37,211 nucleotides of DNA from Chloroflexota bacterium (GCA_030613785.1 JAUWLF010000034.1:1-37211); one strand, 5' to 3'; counted from the stretch's first letter, positions 21,780-31,429 are shown. Translations and numbers: made by a program. Notes: a model not told the origin generated them from the sequence alone.

Positions 21780-23342
21780 ATGAGATGCCCTTACTGCAAC
21801 GCTGAAGTGGGCAGCGATGACGCCTTTTGTGGTGACTGTGGAAAGCCGTTGCCCAGGGCTCCCAAGGAGGAGCGCACGACACGGACACCTCTGATTGTCG
21901 GTATCCTGGCCATAGTGGCAGTTGGTTGTGTCATCGCGGGTGTAGTGATCGTCGCTATCGGCGGAGGGATCATACCCTCGCTCGCGGACTCATCACCCAC
22001 GCCCTCACAGCTAGCCACGTCCACGCCTATCCCTACTTCCATCCTCCCCCCAACGCCCAGTGTCACCTGGCTCACCTATGATGGTGTTGAACTAGGTGTC
22101 TCACTTGAGTACCCACAGGCCTGGTTGGTGAATGAGGATCTGGGTGTGCCGCAAGTCGTCTTCGCCGAAAAGGAGGAAGACCTGGCTGTGGACGCCTTCC
22201 TGCTGGGCACAAGTTTCATCGTGGTCCTCAGTCCCACCGACGACCTAGACCTGCAAAGCCCGCAGGAGGCGCTACAGTATGCGACGGAATTCCTACTCCA
22301 GACATACGCCGAGGTGGAAGTAGGCGAGATAGAGCCACGTCGCATCGCTGGCCACGACGGCGCGTGGGTGACTATCGACGGCGAATTCGAGCGCCAGAGC
22401 GTACGACTCAAGGGATGGCTCGCTTCCATAGTCGTCTACGACTACGTGTACCTGCTGAGCGGTGCCGCACCGATAGAGGATTGGTCCTACCAGCAACCGA
22501 TCCTTACTAGCATGTTGGATAGCGTACGGATATCAGAGCCTTACCATCCAACCGTTCTTCCAACGCCATCCCCAAGACCCTCCCCTACTCCCGCGCAGGC
22601 GCCTGGGGCGGATGGGTACGAGCCAGATGATTCCTTCGCTCAAGCCAGGCCCATCGCCACCGACGGCACCCGCCAGTCACATAACCTCCACATGGAAGGG
22701 GATCGTGACTACGTCTACTTCGACGCTGACCAGGGCGCCGGCTACACGATCGAGACACTGAACCTGGGGAGTGACATTGACACCATCATCTACTTGTACG
22801 ACGGTGAAGAGAACGAGCTAGCCCATGACGACGACGGAGCTGATGAATCGCCCGCCTCGCGCATCAGGTGGGTAGCACCCAGTATCGGAACGTATTACGT
22901 CATGATCAGGGATCTGGGTGACGACTCGGCCGGATCCAGTGCGACGTACGAGATCTCCGTAGTCTCGACTGATGCTATTGAAGGTGCAGACAGCTACGAA
23001 CCCGACGAGAGCCTCGCTCGGGCCAGTTCGATAGCCACCGATGGCACGTACCAGACCCACACTTTCCACGTCACCGCAGACCTGGACTACGTCTCTTTCA
23101 GCGCTCAAGAAGGCGTCGAGTACACGATCGAAACGGGTGATCTGGAGGGTGAGTGCGACACGGAGATCTACCTGTACGATGAGGATGGCAACGAACTGGA
23201 CTACAATGATGACGGGGCGGACGACTACGCGTCGCGTCTAGTCTGGACCGCGCCTTCCAGTGGCACCTACTACGTTCTGATCAAGGAGTACCAGGGTAGG
23301 GCCGGGCCCGATGTGGGCTACAGGATCTGGGTCACCAGATAG
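21780..23342 (+). CDS. Zinc-ribbon membrane protein with exported PsbP-like and two PPC domains
   Basis: This 520-residue bitopic protein starts with one cytoplasmic zinc ribbon (CPYCNAEVGSDDAFCGDCG), then a membrane helix at about residues 37-60, then a Ser/Thr/Pro linker. Outside the membrane comes a domain of about 160 residues beginning VTWLTYDGVELGVSLEYPQAW, like the PsbP/DUF1795 fold, and a second Pro-rich linker (PTPSPRPSPTPAQAPG). Two bacterial pre-peptidase C-terminal (PPC) beta-sandwich repeats follow, each opening with YEPDDS or YEPDES and containing DYVYFDADQG/DYVSFSAQEG, IYLYD and GTYYVxIxD. PPC domains usually help secreted enzymes bind substrates or surfaces; no catalytic domain is present. 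AGGAGG precedes ATG 21780. It may link an outside signal to the cytoplasmic ribbon proteins (inference). Confidence 0.82.
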   Translation: MRCPYCNAEVGSDDAFCGDCGKPLPRAPKEERTTRTPLIVGILAIVAVGCVIAGVVIVAIGGGIIPSLADSSPTPSQLATSTPIPTSILPPTPSVTWLTYDGVELGVSLEYPQAWLVNEDLGVPQVVFAEKEEDLAVDAFLLGTSFIVVLSPTDDLDLQSPQEALQYATEFLLQTYAEVEVGEIEPRRIAGHDGAWVTIDGEFERQSVRLKGWLASIVVYDYVYLLSGAAPIEDWSYQQPILTSMLDSVRISEPYHPTVLPTPSPRPSPTPAQAPGADGYEPDDSFAQARPIATDGTRQSHNLHMEGDRDYVYFDADQGAGYTIETLNLGSDIDTIIYLYDGEENELAHDDDGADESPASRIRWVAPSIGTYYVMIRDLGDDSAGSSATYEISVVSTDAIEGADSYEPDESLARASSIATDGTYQTHTFHVTADLDYVSFSAQEGVEYTIETGDLEGECDTEIYLYDEDGNELDYNDDGADDYASRLVWTAPSSGTYYVLIKEYQGRAGPDVGYRIWVTR

Positions 23343-23583
23343 CCGGACAAGGAATCATTCTCTTCCGTTCCTAGGCAACCCCTTTCGGCTAGCTCAGGAC
23401 AGCGCCTCCGATGGAGTCAGCATGGATTCTGCAAGAGGATCAGAGCGAACATTTGAGAGGCTTCCCGGCGCAAGGGTCAGTCACGTACAAGAGGCGGGCC
23501 CCTAATAGCGTCGCACTGATGCCCCTATGTCCGCTACTGTCCTCAGCGCACTCACGAGAGTCCCGCGCGCTGGCACGTTGGGC
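23343..23583. other. Gap between convergent genes, nothing recognised
   Basis: About 240 bases separate the PPC membrane protein and the small membrane protein on the opposite strand. Short open frames here have no ribosome-binding sites. No clear terminator hairpin with a T-run was found. Confidence 0.4.
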
Positions 23584-23766
23584 TCAACCAGCGACCAACT
23601 TCTGAAACAAGAGCCAGCCCACATAAAGCAACAAGATGAGACCAGCGGCCGCCAGCGCGAGATGGATAAAGCAACCACCGACCTTCCTTATCAGCCCTAT
23701 CAACCACACCAACAGCAAGACCCCGACAATCGCGCCCACGACGAGAAAGAGAATTGGTTGTAGCAT
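23584..23766 (-). CDS. Small two-helix membrane protein
   Basis: This 60-residue hydrophobic protein has two predicted membrane helices (LFLVVGAIVGVLLLVWLIGL and LALAAAGLILLLYVGWLLF) joined by a short loop with IRKVGGCFIH. The loop-and-helix pattern recalls small lmo0937-type membrane proteins, but the match is only approximate. A good AGGAGG (minus strand, 23777-23772) sits five bases before the ATG at 23766, which favours this frame over an overlapping one starting at 23770. It lies 37 bases after acpS and may share its transcript. The function is unknown. Confidence 0.65.
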   Translation of the reverse strand: MLQPILFLVVGAIVGVLLLVWLIGLIRKVGGCFIHLALAAAGLILLLYVGWLLFQKLVAG

Positions 23767-23803
23767 CCATACCTCCTATGGTCGGTTGTCTTAGAAGGAC
23801 TGC

Positions 23804-24166
23804 TCAGTCAGTGGCTACTACGAAGGCCATGGCGTACCGTCGAGAATGGGATAGGCTGATGGCGAACTCATCCAGACCCAGTGCCTCAGCCCGTTCTCTC
23901 GCACTGCCGTGAAGCCGAACTAGTGGTTTGCCCCGCGAATCCGGGAGCACCTCCATTTCCCGCCACCTGATGCCCCGCAGCCCGGTGCCCAAGGCCTTGG
24001 ACACAGCCTCCTTGGCTGCAAAACGGGCAGCCAGCTCTGGTACATGGTTCCCGCAATACTCAAGTTCCGCAGGAGTATACACATAGGTTAGGAAGCGATC
24101 ACCCCAGCGATCCATGGCCCGGCCGATCCGGCCCGTCTCAATCAAGTCCACGCCGACACTCAACAT
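23804..24166 (-). CDS. acpS: Holo-[acyl-carrier-protein] synthase
   Basis: AcpS transfers 4'-phosphopantetheine from CoA to apo-ACP, switching on fatty acid synthesis. The 120-residue protein has the magnesium-binding Asp in the opening MLSVGVDLIETGRI and the Glu in RFAAKEAVSKALGTG, plus the C-terminal AISLSHSRRYAMAFVVA. These are the two signature blocks of the family. It is downstream of ugd on the minus strand with a 96-base gap. Confidence 0.94.
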   Translation of the reverse strand: MLSVGVDLIETGRIGRAMDRWGDRFLTYVYTPAELEYCGNHVPELAARFAAKEAVSKALGTGLRGIRWREMEVLPDSRGKPLVRLHGSARERAEALGLDEFAISLSHSRRYAMAFVVATD

Positions 24167-24262
24167 CCATCTATCCCTGCTGTTGGAAAGCGAACCGCTC
24201 GTCCACGATCACTTCGGAACACCTGACGGCAGTCCAGCCACATGCCCCTCAACGATTTGATC

Positions 24263-25576
24263 CTATTCGGACTTGTTGTATCCCCTCCCAATGCCGCGAT
24301 AGGTGAAGCCCAGTTCCTTCATTCTTCGCGGCTCGTAGATGTTCCGACCGTCCATCAGCACGGGCTGAGCCATCGATGCCTTGACACGGGCCATGTCCAA
24401 GTGTTTGAACTCGTTCCAGTCAGTCACGATGATCAAGGCGTGACTCCCCTCAGCCACCTGGTATGCATCTTCGCAGTACATCACGGTCGGCACCATCTCC
24501 TTCGCTTTGGCCGTGGCTACCGGGTCAAAGGCCTTGACAGAAGCCCCCTCGTTCTGTAACAGATGGATGATTTCCACGGCAGGAGCGTCGCGCATGTCGT
24601 CGGTGTTGGGCTTGAAGGCCAATCCCAGGACACCAACGGTCTTCCCATGCAGAGTGCCCAATACCTCGCGCAGGCTCTGTACAATTCGTCTCCTCTGATC
24701 GCTATTGATTTCTATCACCGCCCGCAGCAACTGGGGATGACAGCCGTGAATGGAGGCCATATGCGCCAGAGCCTTGACGTCTTTCGGGAAACATGAGCCT
24801 CCCCAACCCACGCCCGCGTCGAGGTAGGAGTGACCGATACGCTTGTCATACCCCATCCCTGCCGCGACCTCCTTGATATCTGCTCCCAATTTCTCGCAGA
24901 TGGAAGCCATCTCGTTGATGAAGGATATCCGATTGGCCAGATAGGCGTTGGAGGCGTACTTGATCATCTCCGCCGTGCGTAGATCGGTGACGATGATGGG
25001 TGCCCGCAGAGACAGGTACAACTGGGCCACTTTCTCCGCCGCTTGCCGATCCGTCGAGCCCAGCACTATGCGGTCTGGGTTCAAGAAGTCATTTATCGCC
25101 GATCCCTCGCGCAGGAACTCGGGATTAGAGACCACAGCGAATTGCAGGCCAGGGCTGACGTATTCCTCCACGATCTCGGCCACCCAATCGGCCGTGCCAA
25201 TGGGGACCGTGCTCTTGTTCACGATAACCAGGTAGTCAGTCATCTCCGTGGCTATGGTTTCGGCAGCCATCCGCACGTACTTCAGATCTGCTTCTCCTTC
25301 GCTGCCCGATGGTGTGTCCACAGCGATGAAGCCGAATTCAGCGTTCTCCAACCCCTCGGCATATGAAGTCGTGAATCGCAGCCGGTCCACCTTGGCGTTG
25401 CGCTCCACCATCTCCTGCAACCCCGGCTCATAGATGGGCAGCTTGCCCTCCTTCAGGCCTGCCACCTTCACTTCATCTATGTCCACACAAACGACCTCGT
25501 TACCGAGGTCCGCGAAGCAGGCTCCCGTCGTCAGACCGACGTAGCCGCCTCCACCTATCACACAGATTTTGCTCAT
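24263..25576 (-). CDS. ugd: UDP-glucose 6-dehydrogenase (UDPGDH/MviM family)
   Basis: Ugd oxidises UDP-glucose twice with NAD+ to UDP-glucuronate, a precursor for surface polysaccharides. The 437-residue protein has an N-terminal Rossmann site ([22 protein letters not shown]), [38 protein letters not shown], the central dimer helix around [20 protein letters not shown], and the catalytic cysteine in [16 protein letters not shown]. It ends with the UDP-binding domain ([20 protein letters not shown]). GDP-mannose dehydrogenase is a possible alternative substrate class, but the sequence fits UDP-glucose better. GAGGTG precedes ATG 25576. Confidence 0.92.
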   Translation of the reverse strand: MSKICVIGGGGYVGLTTGACFADLGNEVVCVDIDEVKVAGLKEGKLPIYEPGLQEMVERNAKVDRLRFTTSYAEGLENAEFGFIAVDTPSGSEGEADLKYVRMAAETIATEMTDYLVIVNKSTVPIGTADWVAEIVEEYVSPGLQFAVVSNPEFLREGSAINDFLNPDRIVLGSTDRQAAEKVAQLYLSLRAPIIVTDLRTAEMIKYASNAYLANRISFINEMASICEKLGADIKEVAAGMGYDKRIGHSYLDAGVGWGGSCFPKDVKALAHMASIHGCHPQLLRAVIEINSDQRRRIVQSLREVLGTLHGKTVGVLGLAFKPNTDDMRDAPAVEIIHLLQNEGASVKAFDPVATAKAKEMVPTVMYCEDAYQVAEGSHALIIVTDWNEFKHLDMARVKASMAQPVLMDGRNIYEPRRMKELGFTYRGIGRGYNKSE

Positions 25577-25672
25577 GGATGCACCTCACTGTCGCGAGTT
25601 TGGCAATCTACGATAGCATAGCTCTTGGCGATTTCCAACCCCCTCTGATCCCAGAAGGCCAGCGAAGCCTCC

Positions 25673-26965
25673 CTACTTGTCCACCACGTCACTTATGACC
25701 CTCCCCAGTCTGACGCTGTAATTCATCCCTCGATCCTGAGGGTATATCTGTGCCGTGTTGGCCAGATAGAGGCCCTCCAACGGTGTCTCGTGGGAGGGGA
25801 TGCGACGGGAGTAGCCACAGGTGATAACCGGTTGCGCCGCATCCTCGCGATACAGCCACGAATCTTCCACCCAATCCACTTCAAAGTCCTGGTTGATCTT
25901 CTGTAGGGACGGAAGATAGTGCATCAGCAGCTCCTCAGCCGACGCGGAGTACAGAGGGTCGGTCCTGGAGACATACTGAGTCAGATACAGGATGCGTTTG
26001 CCGTTGTACTGCTCTGGAGGGATGAGATTGGTATGTTCGATGGCTCCTACAAACGGGAAGGAGGGATCGCTGATGTTCAGCCAGTAGATGTGGGACAACG
26101 ACCGGCTCATCTTGAGCACCAGGCACAGAGAAGTCTGATAGTCCACCTGTCGCAGTTGGTCGGCATACTGCTCGGGCAGATCGGGTACGATATCTAAGAA
26201 AACAAATGATGGCACAGTGGCGATAACCTTGTCGAAGGACCAGGTGTCTCCCGCCTGGACGACCTGGACCCTGTCTCCCTCAACCACGACCCGTTCCACG
26301 GGCGCATCGGGCAGTATCTCTCCTCCAGCGGAGGTGATGCCCTCTGCCAGAGCGTCAATGAAGTGCTGGAAGCTGCCATCCATATAACCCAAGACCTCTC
26401 GTGCTAGGCCTCGGCTCCGGGAGCCCACACGGTCCTTGAACTTGCTCCACAACCAGGCCATGGTCACTTGGTCGGCGTACTGTCCGAACTTCGCCCGCAA
26501 GAGGGGAGCGAAAATGACGTCGTAGCCCTGCTGTCCGGCATATCTGCGCATCCATTCCTGGGCGGTGAAATCCTCGAGAGTCCGCCAGTCTCCAAACCTC
26601 TGGAGGTACAGGGTCACCAGGCCAGCTCTGATCCGCTGCGGGAAGCTCATGGGCTCGAATCGCAGAAGGTCAAAGGGGGTCACGAAATCGTATATCTGAC
26701 CCTCATGAAAGAAGCCAACCTTGGACGCCAACCACTGCATTCTCTCTGCCAACCCCAGTTCCTCCATCAACCCTATCATGTCCTCATCGCCGGTGAAGAT
26801 GTGATGGTAATACCTCTCCAGAAGCGTACCTTCCACCTCGAAGGTGCTGGCTTGCCCCCCCAAATAGGGCTGCCTTTCGAAGACCAGAACCTGGTGCCCC
26901 TTCTTGGCGAGCTCGTAGGCCGCCGTCAAGCCTGCCAACCCGCCTCCGATAACGCCGATTTCCAT
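25673..26965 (-). CDS. FAD-dependent amine-oxidase/protoporphyrinogen-oxidase-like protein
   Basis: This is a 430-residue flavoprotein of the NAD(P)-binding Rossmann/amino-oxidase superfamily (phytoene desaturase, PPOX and HpnE relatives). The N-terminus has the dinucleotide motif IGVIGGGLAGLTAAYELAKKGHQVLVFER followed by YLGGQASTF. The C-terminus has GLYLANTAQIYPQDRGMNYSVRLGR, the second flavin-contacting region. The middle (QQGYDVIFAPLLRAKFGQYADQVTMAWLWSKF) is typical of this group. ATG 26965 begins the Rossmann motif; the longer in-frame reading overlaps the flippase-like gene and is rejected. The gene starts 23 bases after the flippase-like gene, so the two probably act on the same lipid or isoprenoid; the substrate is not known. 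Confidence 0.82.
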   Translation of the reverse strand: MEIGVIGGGLAGLTAAYELAKKGHQVLVFERQPYLGGQASTFEVEGTLLERYYHHIFTGDEDMIGLMEELGLAERMQWLASKVGFFHEGQIYDFVTPFDLLRFEPMSFPQRIRAGLVTLYLQRFGDWRTLEDFTAQEWMRRYAGQQGYDVIFAPLLRAKFGQYADQVTMAWLWSKFKDRVGSRSRGLAREVLGYMDGSFQHFIDALAEGITSAGGEILPDAPVERVVVEGDRVQVVQAGDTWSFDKVIATVPSFVFLDIVPDLPEQYADQLRQVDYQTSLCLVLKMSRSLSHIYWLNISDPSFPFVGAIEHTNLIPPEQYNGKRILYLTQYVSRTDPLYSASAEELLMHYLPSLQKINQDFEVDWVEDSWLYREDAAQPVITCGYSRRIPSHETPLEGLYLANTAQIYPQDRGMNYSVRLGRVISDVVDK

Positions 26966-26988
26966 CGTCAGAAGTCCTCGTTCGAAGC

Positions 26989-27996
26989 CTACACAACCGC
27001 CGTCCGGTCCGGCTCTCCCACTCGAAGTCTTTCCATTTCTCCCCAACTGATGCTCTCGCGCCAGGCGAAGTACACACCCAGAGCGGTGATGGGGAACCAC
27101 AAAGCGGCGTGCAGGGCCAGCACAAAGCTAGTGGCAGTGGCCCTCGCCACTCCAAACAACACCAGGCTCTCTATTCCCGCCACCTCGAAAGTACCCAGGT
27201 ATCCAGGGCTGGAAGGAATGCTCGTGGCCAGGTTCACTATGGCGCACGCGAAGACCAGAACGTAGAACGGCTGGTCAAAGGGGAAAGCCTGCATCACAAA
27301 CCAGTATTTCCACGCCTCCACCAGCCACAGAAGGATCGAGAGACCCAGCACAAGCAGCATGCCCCGGCCGCTACGAAGCACCTGGAGCCCTTCCACGAAC
27401 TTCTCCAATAGACCTTGTATCTGGTCCCGGAAGCGGTGAGGCACCAACTTGCTCACAAGCCACTGGCTAACCCTCTCTGTCCGCTCTGGCGAGGAGGCGA
27501 TGAGGAGAAAAGCCAACAAGGTCCCAAAGAAGAGGAGGCTCACGAACGGCAGAAGCTGCCTGAGGAACTCGTTGGCGGGCACCAGCGGTAGTATCGTGAA
27601 AACGAAGATCAGCATGGTGATGCCGTCAAAGATCCGTTCCACCAGTATCGTGGCCAGGCTGGCGCTGGCACTGACGTTCTCCTTCCTTCTGAGTACATAG
27701 GCGCGAATCAGCTCCCCCGCCCTGAAAGGGAAGATGTTGTTGCCCATGTATCCGATGACCACAACTGGAAACAGAGATCGCACGGGCACCAGCTTGATGG
27801 GTCGCAGAAGGTACTGCCAGCGGTAGGTGCGCAACCACACAGCGCCAAAATAAACGATTACGGCAGGGATGAGCCACCAGTAGTTGGCTTCTCGCAGGCC
27901 CTGCCAGACGTCCGGCAACCTCTGGCCTCTGAGCGCATAGAATAGAAAGAGGATGCTGATGACGACCCCTAGCCAGACCCTCCAACTTCTCCTCAT
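26989..27996 (-). CDS. Lysylphosphatidylglycerol synthase TM-region / UPF0104 flippase-like protein
   Basis: This 335-residue polytopic membrane protein belongs to the LPG-synthase transmembrane (UPF0104, AglD-like) family, linked to flipping or modifying lipids. About eight hydrophobic segments are seen. Family motifs include WLRTYRWQYLL, VVIGYMGNNIFPFRAGELIRAYVL, the ERIFDG block and PSSPGYLGTFEVAGIESLVLFGV near the C-terminus. It is the first of a minus-strand run with the FAD protein and ugd. The C-terminus is hydrophilic. No clear promoter could be assigned: a TTGACA at 28027-28022 lacks a well-placed -10. Confidence 0.85.
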   Translation of the reverse strand: MRRSWRVWLGVVISILFLFYALRGQRLPDVWQGLREANYWWLIPAVIVYFGAVWLRTYRWQYLLRPIKLVPVRSLFPVVVIGYMGNNIFPFRAGELIRAYVLRRKENVSASASLATILVERIFDGITMLIFVFTILPLVPANEFLRQLLPFVSLLFFGTLLAFLLIASSPERTERVSQWLVSKLVPHRFRDQIQGLLEKFVEGLQVLRSGRGMLLVLGLSILLWLVEAWKYWFVMQAFPFDQPFYVLVFACAIVNLATSIPSSPGYLGTFEVAGIESLVLFGVARATATSFVLALHAALWFPITALGVYFAWRESISWGEMERLRVGEPDRTAVV

Positions 27997-28310
27997 GGCT
28001 GCTCTATGTTACTCCATCAAGTGTCAAAAGGCCAACCTTGGGCGACCTGACAGTGCTGAGTAGCCCTTGTGAAAGCCGGTCCTGCATCCCAGATCCCGCT
28101 GCAGCACAAGGGCCTGCGGCCTTTGCGAGATCCCATGCGGGGTGTTCAGTAGCCAATAAGGTCTCCCATCTGTCCCGCGATGCCAAGCTCGCTCCGTAGC
28201 CGCTGGTTGCCTTGGGTGAGAGGGTCATCATCCCTCGCCGGCCCGATAATGATTCAAGAATACCACGAGAATCCAAAAGAGTGTTCATCAATACCATCTC
28301 CGCCCGCGTT
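27997..28310. other. Intergenic stretch without a recognised gene
   Basis: About 310 bases lie between the divergent flippase-like gene and the promoter at 28311. A small hairpin (AAGGGCC-TGC-GGCCTTT, near 28109-28125) is visible. A 111-codon minus-strand frame (28004-28339) has no ribosome-binding site or recognisable protein pattern and runs through the plus-strand promoter, so it is not called. Confidence 0.4.
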
Positions 28311-28339
28311 TTGACACGACAGGATAGAAGTGGTATCAT
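28311..28339 (+). promoter_or_regulatory. Promoter of the aldolase-Fae operon
   Basis: TTGACA (28311-28316), a 17-base spacer and TATCAT (28334-28339). The start near 28346 leaves a leader of about 134 bases before ATG 28480. The leader ends in an unusually long Shine-Dalgarno, GGGAGGAGG (28464-28472). No riboswitch was recognised in it. Confidence 0.78.
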
Positions 28340-28479
28340 AAGCTCGTGCGTTCCAAAGCGGCATCAGGCGGCTTCCACACAGACTCTGAGTCACGTCGGG
28401 TATCTGATCTTCACCGTCGGCGAATCCTCATTGGTTTATGGACCAACTCTAGAGATCCCTTCTGGGAGGAGGTACTGTG

Positions 28480-29727
28480 ATGAGATTTGAACTCCTGTCC
28501 GACAGCGACATGAAGGCCATGGATGCACTGAAGGAATCCCATGGCGGAGCCAAAGGAATAGCCGACACAATCGAGCAGATGAGAGATTTCGAGACCAGAA
28601 AGCAGATCCTCGCTGACACCGACTATCGGGAGATGATCGAGGAGGCAGAGGAACTGGTCAAGAGATTCCCCAAAGTGGAGGATTTCGAGAAGGCAGACGG
28701 TATCACCTACCGGGAAGAGATGGGAACAGCGACGTCTCAGGTATCAGGGTTCCAAGGGGCAAGGGTTACTCACCGATGCATGCGGAGGATCGCCGAGGCG
28801 GCTTCCAGCAAGGTGCCGGTCTTTGTGCCTGCCGAGATGATCTCCGTCGTTGCTCTTACCGAGGACTACATCTACCGCGGCAACCTCATGGCCACCCTCG
28901 CTATGGCCGAGAACATCATGGGCGTCGACTGGTTCTGCACCGCAAACTTGATAGGCACTCCCCTACCCGAGAAGAGGTTCAAGGACATAGAAAAGGCCAC
29001 AGGAGTACGGTTTGAGACCAAGCCCGCAGGCGACGGTCTGGTTCAACTCGTATTGACAAACCAGGGAACGTTCTTTGGCAACTTCGGGGGGATTGAGGTG
29101 GCAAACGACAACCATCTCGTCTACCTCGATGGCATAACGAGGGCTGCCAAGACGACTGGCGCGAACTTCTTCCTGAACCCAAGTTGGAGTACCATAATCG
29201 CCGTCTGCTACTACGGCCGCGACATCCCCAATCTCTACATCAAGATCTCGATGATGCTCTCCACCCAGAACCTGATGCAGTTAAGGATGCTGTTGAACAT
29301 CATGCACGAGTACATCAGAGAAGATATGACGAGCCCCATCCGCGAGATCAACATCGGCAACGCGGTGTCGCCACAGAACTTCGTGAAGTGCAGCAAGGAG
29401 CTGGAGAAGAGTGGCATCAGAGGTGTAGACCTGGCCGCGCACATTCTAATCAACCCCGATCTCGGAAGGGCCGATTTCGACTGGTTTGAGGACTCGCTAA
29501 AAGTTCTGGAAAACGGCCGTGATCTGACCTTCAAGTATGAGAGCGATGGCCAGAGCAGAGAATTCGACACTATGGAGACCTACTTCCTCCCCGAGGAAGA
29601 GAGGATTGCCAACGCCCAGAAGATTGGCGATGTCATCTACTACAAGACCTTGCAATGCACCAAACATGCCATAGAGTACATGAGGAGAGGCATTCCGGTC
29701 AGGTTCGGCCAGAGTTCTCTTAGGTAG
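28480..29727 (+). CDS. Unrecognised 415-residue protein, first gene of the aldolase-Fae operon
   Basis: I do not recognise this protein. It is soluble, with no signal peptide or membrane segment. The N-terminal 75 residues are acidic and helical (EEAEELVKRFPKVEDFEKADG). The rest alternates helices and strands, with striking conserved-looking blocks: THRCMRRIAEAASSKVPVFVPAEM, MATLAMAENIMGVDWFC, FFGNFGGIEVANDNHLVYLDGI, NFFLNPSWSTIIAVCYYGRDIP and REINIGNAVSPQNFVKCSKELE. This layout could suit a TIM-barrel-like enzyme, but that is a guess. ATG 28480 is chosen because GGGAGGAGG lies seven bases upstream; a GTG at 28477 is in frame. It is followed after about 250 bases by the first aldolase-Fae fusion on the same strand. 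Confidence 0.8.
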   Translation: MRFELLSDSDMKAMDALKESHGGAKGIADTIEQMRDFETRKQILADTDYREMIEEAEELVKRFPKVEDFEKADGITYREEMGTATSQVSGFQGARVTHRCMRRIAEAASSKVPVFVPAEMISVVALTEDYIYRGNLMATLAMAENIMGVDWFCTANLIGTPLPEKRFKDIEKATGVRFETKPAGDGLVQLVLTNQGTFFGNFGGIEVANDNHLVYLDGITRAAKTTGANFFLNPSWSTIIAVCYYGRDIPNLYIKISMMLSTQNLMQLRMLLNIMHEYIREDMTSPIREINIGNAVSPQNFVKCSKELEKSGIRGVDLAAHILINPDLGRADFDWFEDSLKVLENGRDLTFKYESDGQSREFDTMETYFLPEEERIANAQKIGDVIYYKTLQCTKHAIEYMRRGIPVRFGQSSLR

Positions 29728-29973
29728 GAGCGGTGATGCTTCACCGGCCAAGGCCTGCGTGGCGAGTGCTGGAGGTCTACGCATACCCTGTTTCACACAT
29801 AGAGTTCTTCCGCCCCGAGGTTCAGTTGTCGATCCCTCATTCGGCCCCCAGACGGCGCACTGCGGGCTGTGAGGATTCTGGCGCCACAGGATCACGCACA
29901 ACAGGGGCCGCTGAGTGGTGCTGTCTCCACTGCCGCACCCCGACTTGAGGCCAAATCCGTAGAGGAGCATGAG

Positions 29974-31404
29974 ATGACAGAGGAGAGGTATCGTCCAGGC
30001 GGCGTCAACCCGGCCCTCGTCACCCCCTTCACCAGGGATGATGAGATAGATGAAGAGGCACTGCGGAATCTGCTGCGGTTTGTCTTGCCCCATGTGGATG
30101 GCGTCGTCCCTTGCGGCACCACCGGCGAGTTCGTGAACATGTCTCATGGTGAGCGCCGGCAGGTGCTGGAGATCTGCATAGACGAGGTAGGAGATCAGAT
30201 ACCCGTCATCGCGGGAACCGGCGCGGCCTCTACACGAGAGGCGATCCAGCTAGCCCGTCATGCTCAGGAAGCTGGGGCCACCGCCTGTCTCGTGGTTACG
30301 CCTTACTACCTTCATCCGTCCGACAAGGGTATCTACCAGCACTTCTTCGAAGTGGCGAGGGCGGTCGATCTGCCCATCATCACGTACAACATCCCTCAGA
30401 CGGTGGATGCCTACATCCCCCGCCAGGTCCTCGAAGACCTGAGCGAGATCGACAACATCGTGGGACTCAAGGACTCCTCTGGCAATCTTCCCTACACCAT
30501 GGAGGTGCTGGAGATGACCCAGGGCCGCCTTGATGTGCTGGTCGGCCATGACGAAGTAGTCCTGCCAGCGCTGGCAGGCGGTTGTAGCGGCATGATACTG
30601 GCCAGTGCCCAGGTCTTCCCAGAGATCTGGCAGCAGGTGCTCACGAGCGTTCGCGAAGGCGACCTACAAACCGCCCGCCAACTACAGATGAAGGTCCAGA
30701 AGCTGGCCCGGATCTTCGTTCGCTACGGTGGCGGCGTGGCTGTGAAGGCCGCTTTGAACATGATGGGGGTTAAGGTGGGGCGTCCACGGCGTCCCCTGAA
30801 GCCGGTTGGTGGGGCCATGGTCCACGAGACGCGAGCGGAGATCCAACTGGAGTTGGAGAAGCTGGGCAAGATAACGCCCCAAGAGATGAGCTGGGCCATG
30901 CCCAAGGGCCCGCTGGCGGACAGGTTCAGCGATGTTGGCATCACAGCCGAAATGATTGACGGGAACGGCATACTCCTGGGAAGCGCCACTAAGGGAGAGG
31001 CTCCCGAGACGGTGGGCATCGACCTGATTGTGGGTCCAAAGAGCGGCCCCGTGGGCGAGGCCTACGCCAGACAGCTAACCCACCCCAGCCATGGTTACGA
31101 AGCCCTGACCACCATCGCCGAGCCCAACCTGACCGTCAAGCCCTCGGCGCTCATAGTGCCGACCGTTGAACTGGCCAACCTGCGCCAAGCCAGTATGGTC
31201 TACGGTCCTACCCAGGCAGCAGTGGCCAAAGCAATCCTGGACAACATAGAGCAGAAGATCATCCCTCTAGTAGCCCTGGACAGAGAGGTCATGATCGCCA
31301 TGGCCACCATCCATCCCAGGGCTCTGGACCGCCATCAGTTGTACGCCAACGTCCACGCGGCCGCGGACAAGGCCGTCAAGATGGCCTTTCGAAAGCAGCG
31401 TTAG
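29974..31404 (+). CDS. DHDPS/NAL-family aldolase fused to a formaldehyde-activating-enzyme (Fae) domain, Gly variant
   Basis: This is a 476-residue two-domain protein. Residues 1-300 are a class I pyruvate-type aldolase of the DHDPS/N-acetylneuraminate lyase family: [37 protein letters not shown], catalytic Tyr138 in TYNIPQ and Schiff-base Lys166 in VGLKDSSG. The Arg that binds aspartate semialdehyde in true DHDPS (PSRTG context) is absent, so it is not DapA proper. Residues from about 330 resemble Fae, which joins formaldehyde to a tetrahydropterin: [52 protein letters not shown] and a C-terminal helix. At the position of the Fae catalytic-type His there is Gly348. ATG 29974 has GAGGAG at 29962-29967. 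Domain identities are from memory of the families. Confidence 0.85.
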   Translation: MTEERYRPGGVNPALVTPFTRDDEIDEEALRNLLRFVLPHVDGVVPCGTTGEFVNMSHGERRQVLEICIDEVGDQIPVIAGTGAASTREAIQLARHAQEAGATACLVVTPYYLHPSDKGIYQHFFEVARAVDLPIITYNIPQTVDAYIPRQVLEDLSEIDNIVGLKDSSGNLPYTMEVLEMTQGRLDVLVGHDEVVLPALAGGCSGMILASAQVFPEIWQQVLTSVREGDLQTARQLQMKVQKLARIFVRYGGGVAVKAALNMMGVKVGRPRRPLKPVGGAMVHETRAEIQLELEKLGKITPQEMSWAMPKGPLADRFSDVGITAEMIDGNGILLGSATKGEAPETVGIDLIVGPKSGPVGEAYARQLTHPSHGYEALTTIAEPNLTVKPSALIVPTVELANLRQASMVYGPTQAAVAKAILDNIEQKIIPLVALDREVMIAMATIHPRALDRHQLYANVHAAADKAVKMAFRKQR

Positions 31405-31429
31405 ACAGACAACCCTAGCAGGAGGCAGT

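Noticed and set aside
28022-28027. TTGACA on the minus strand as the promoter of the flippase-like gene
   Set aside because: No acceptable -10 box lies 16-18 bases away; the nearest candidates are too close and would start transcription at the ATG itself.
28004-28339. A 111-codon minus-strand frame in the gap before the aldolase-Fae operon
   Set aside because: It runs through the clear plus-strand promoter at 28311-28339 and has no ribosome-binding site or protein-like pattern; no transposase remnant could be recognised.
28346-28479. Possible riboswitch in the leader of the aldolase-Fae operon
   Set aside because: I looked for cobalamin, tetrahydrofolate, glycine and T-box signatures and found no conserved core; only a direct repeat CGTCGG is visible.
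29974-31404. Annotation as dihydrodipicolinate synthase (dapA)
   Set aside because: The catalytic Tyr and Lys are present but the substrate-binding Arg context of DHDPS is replaced (YNIPQTV), the gene is fused to a Fae-like domain, and there are two copies outside any lysine operon.
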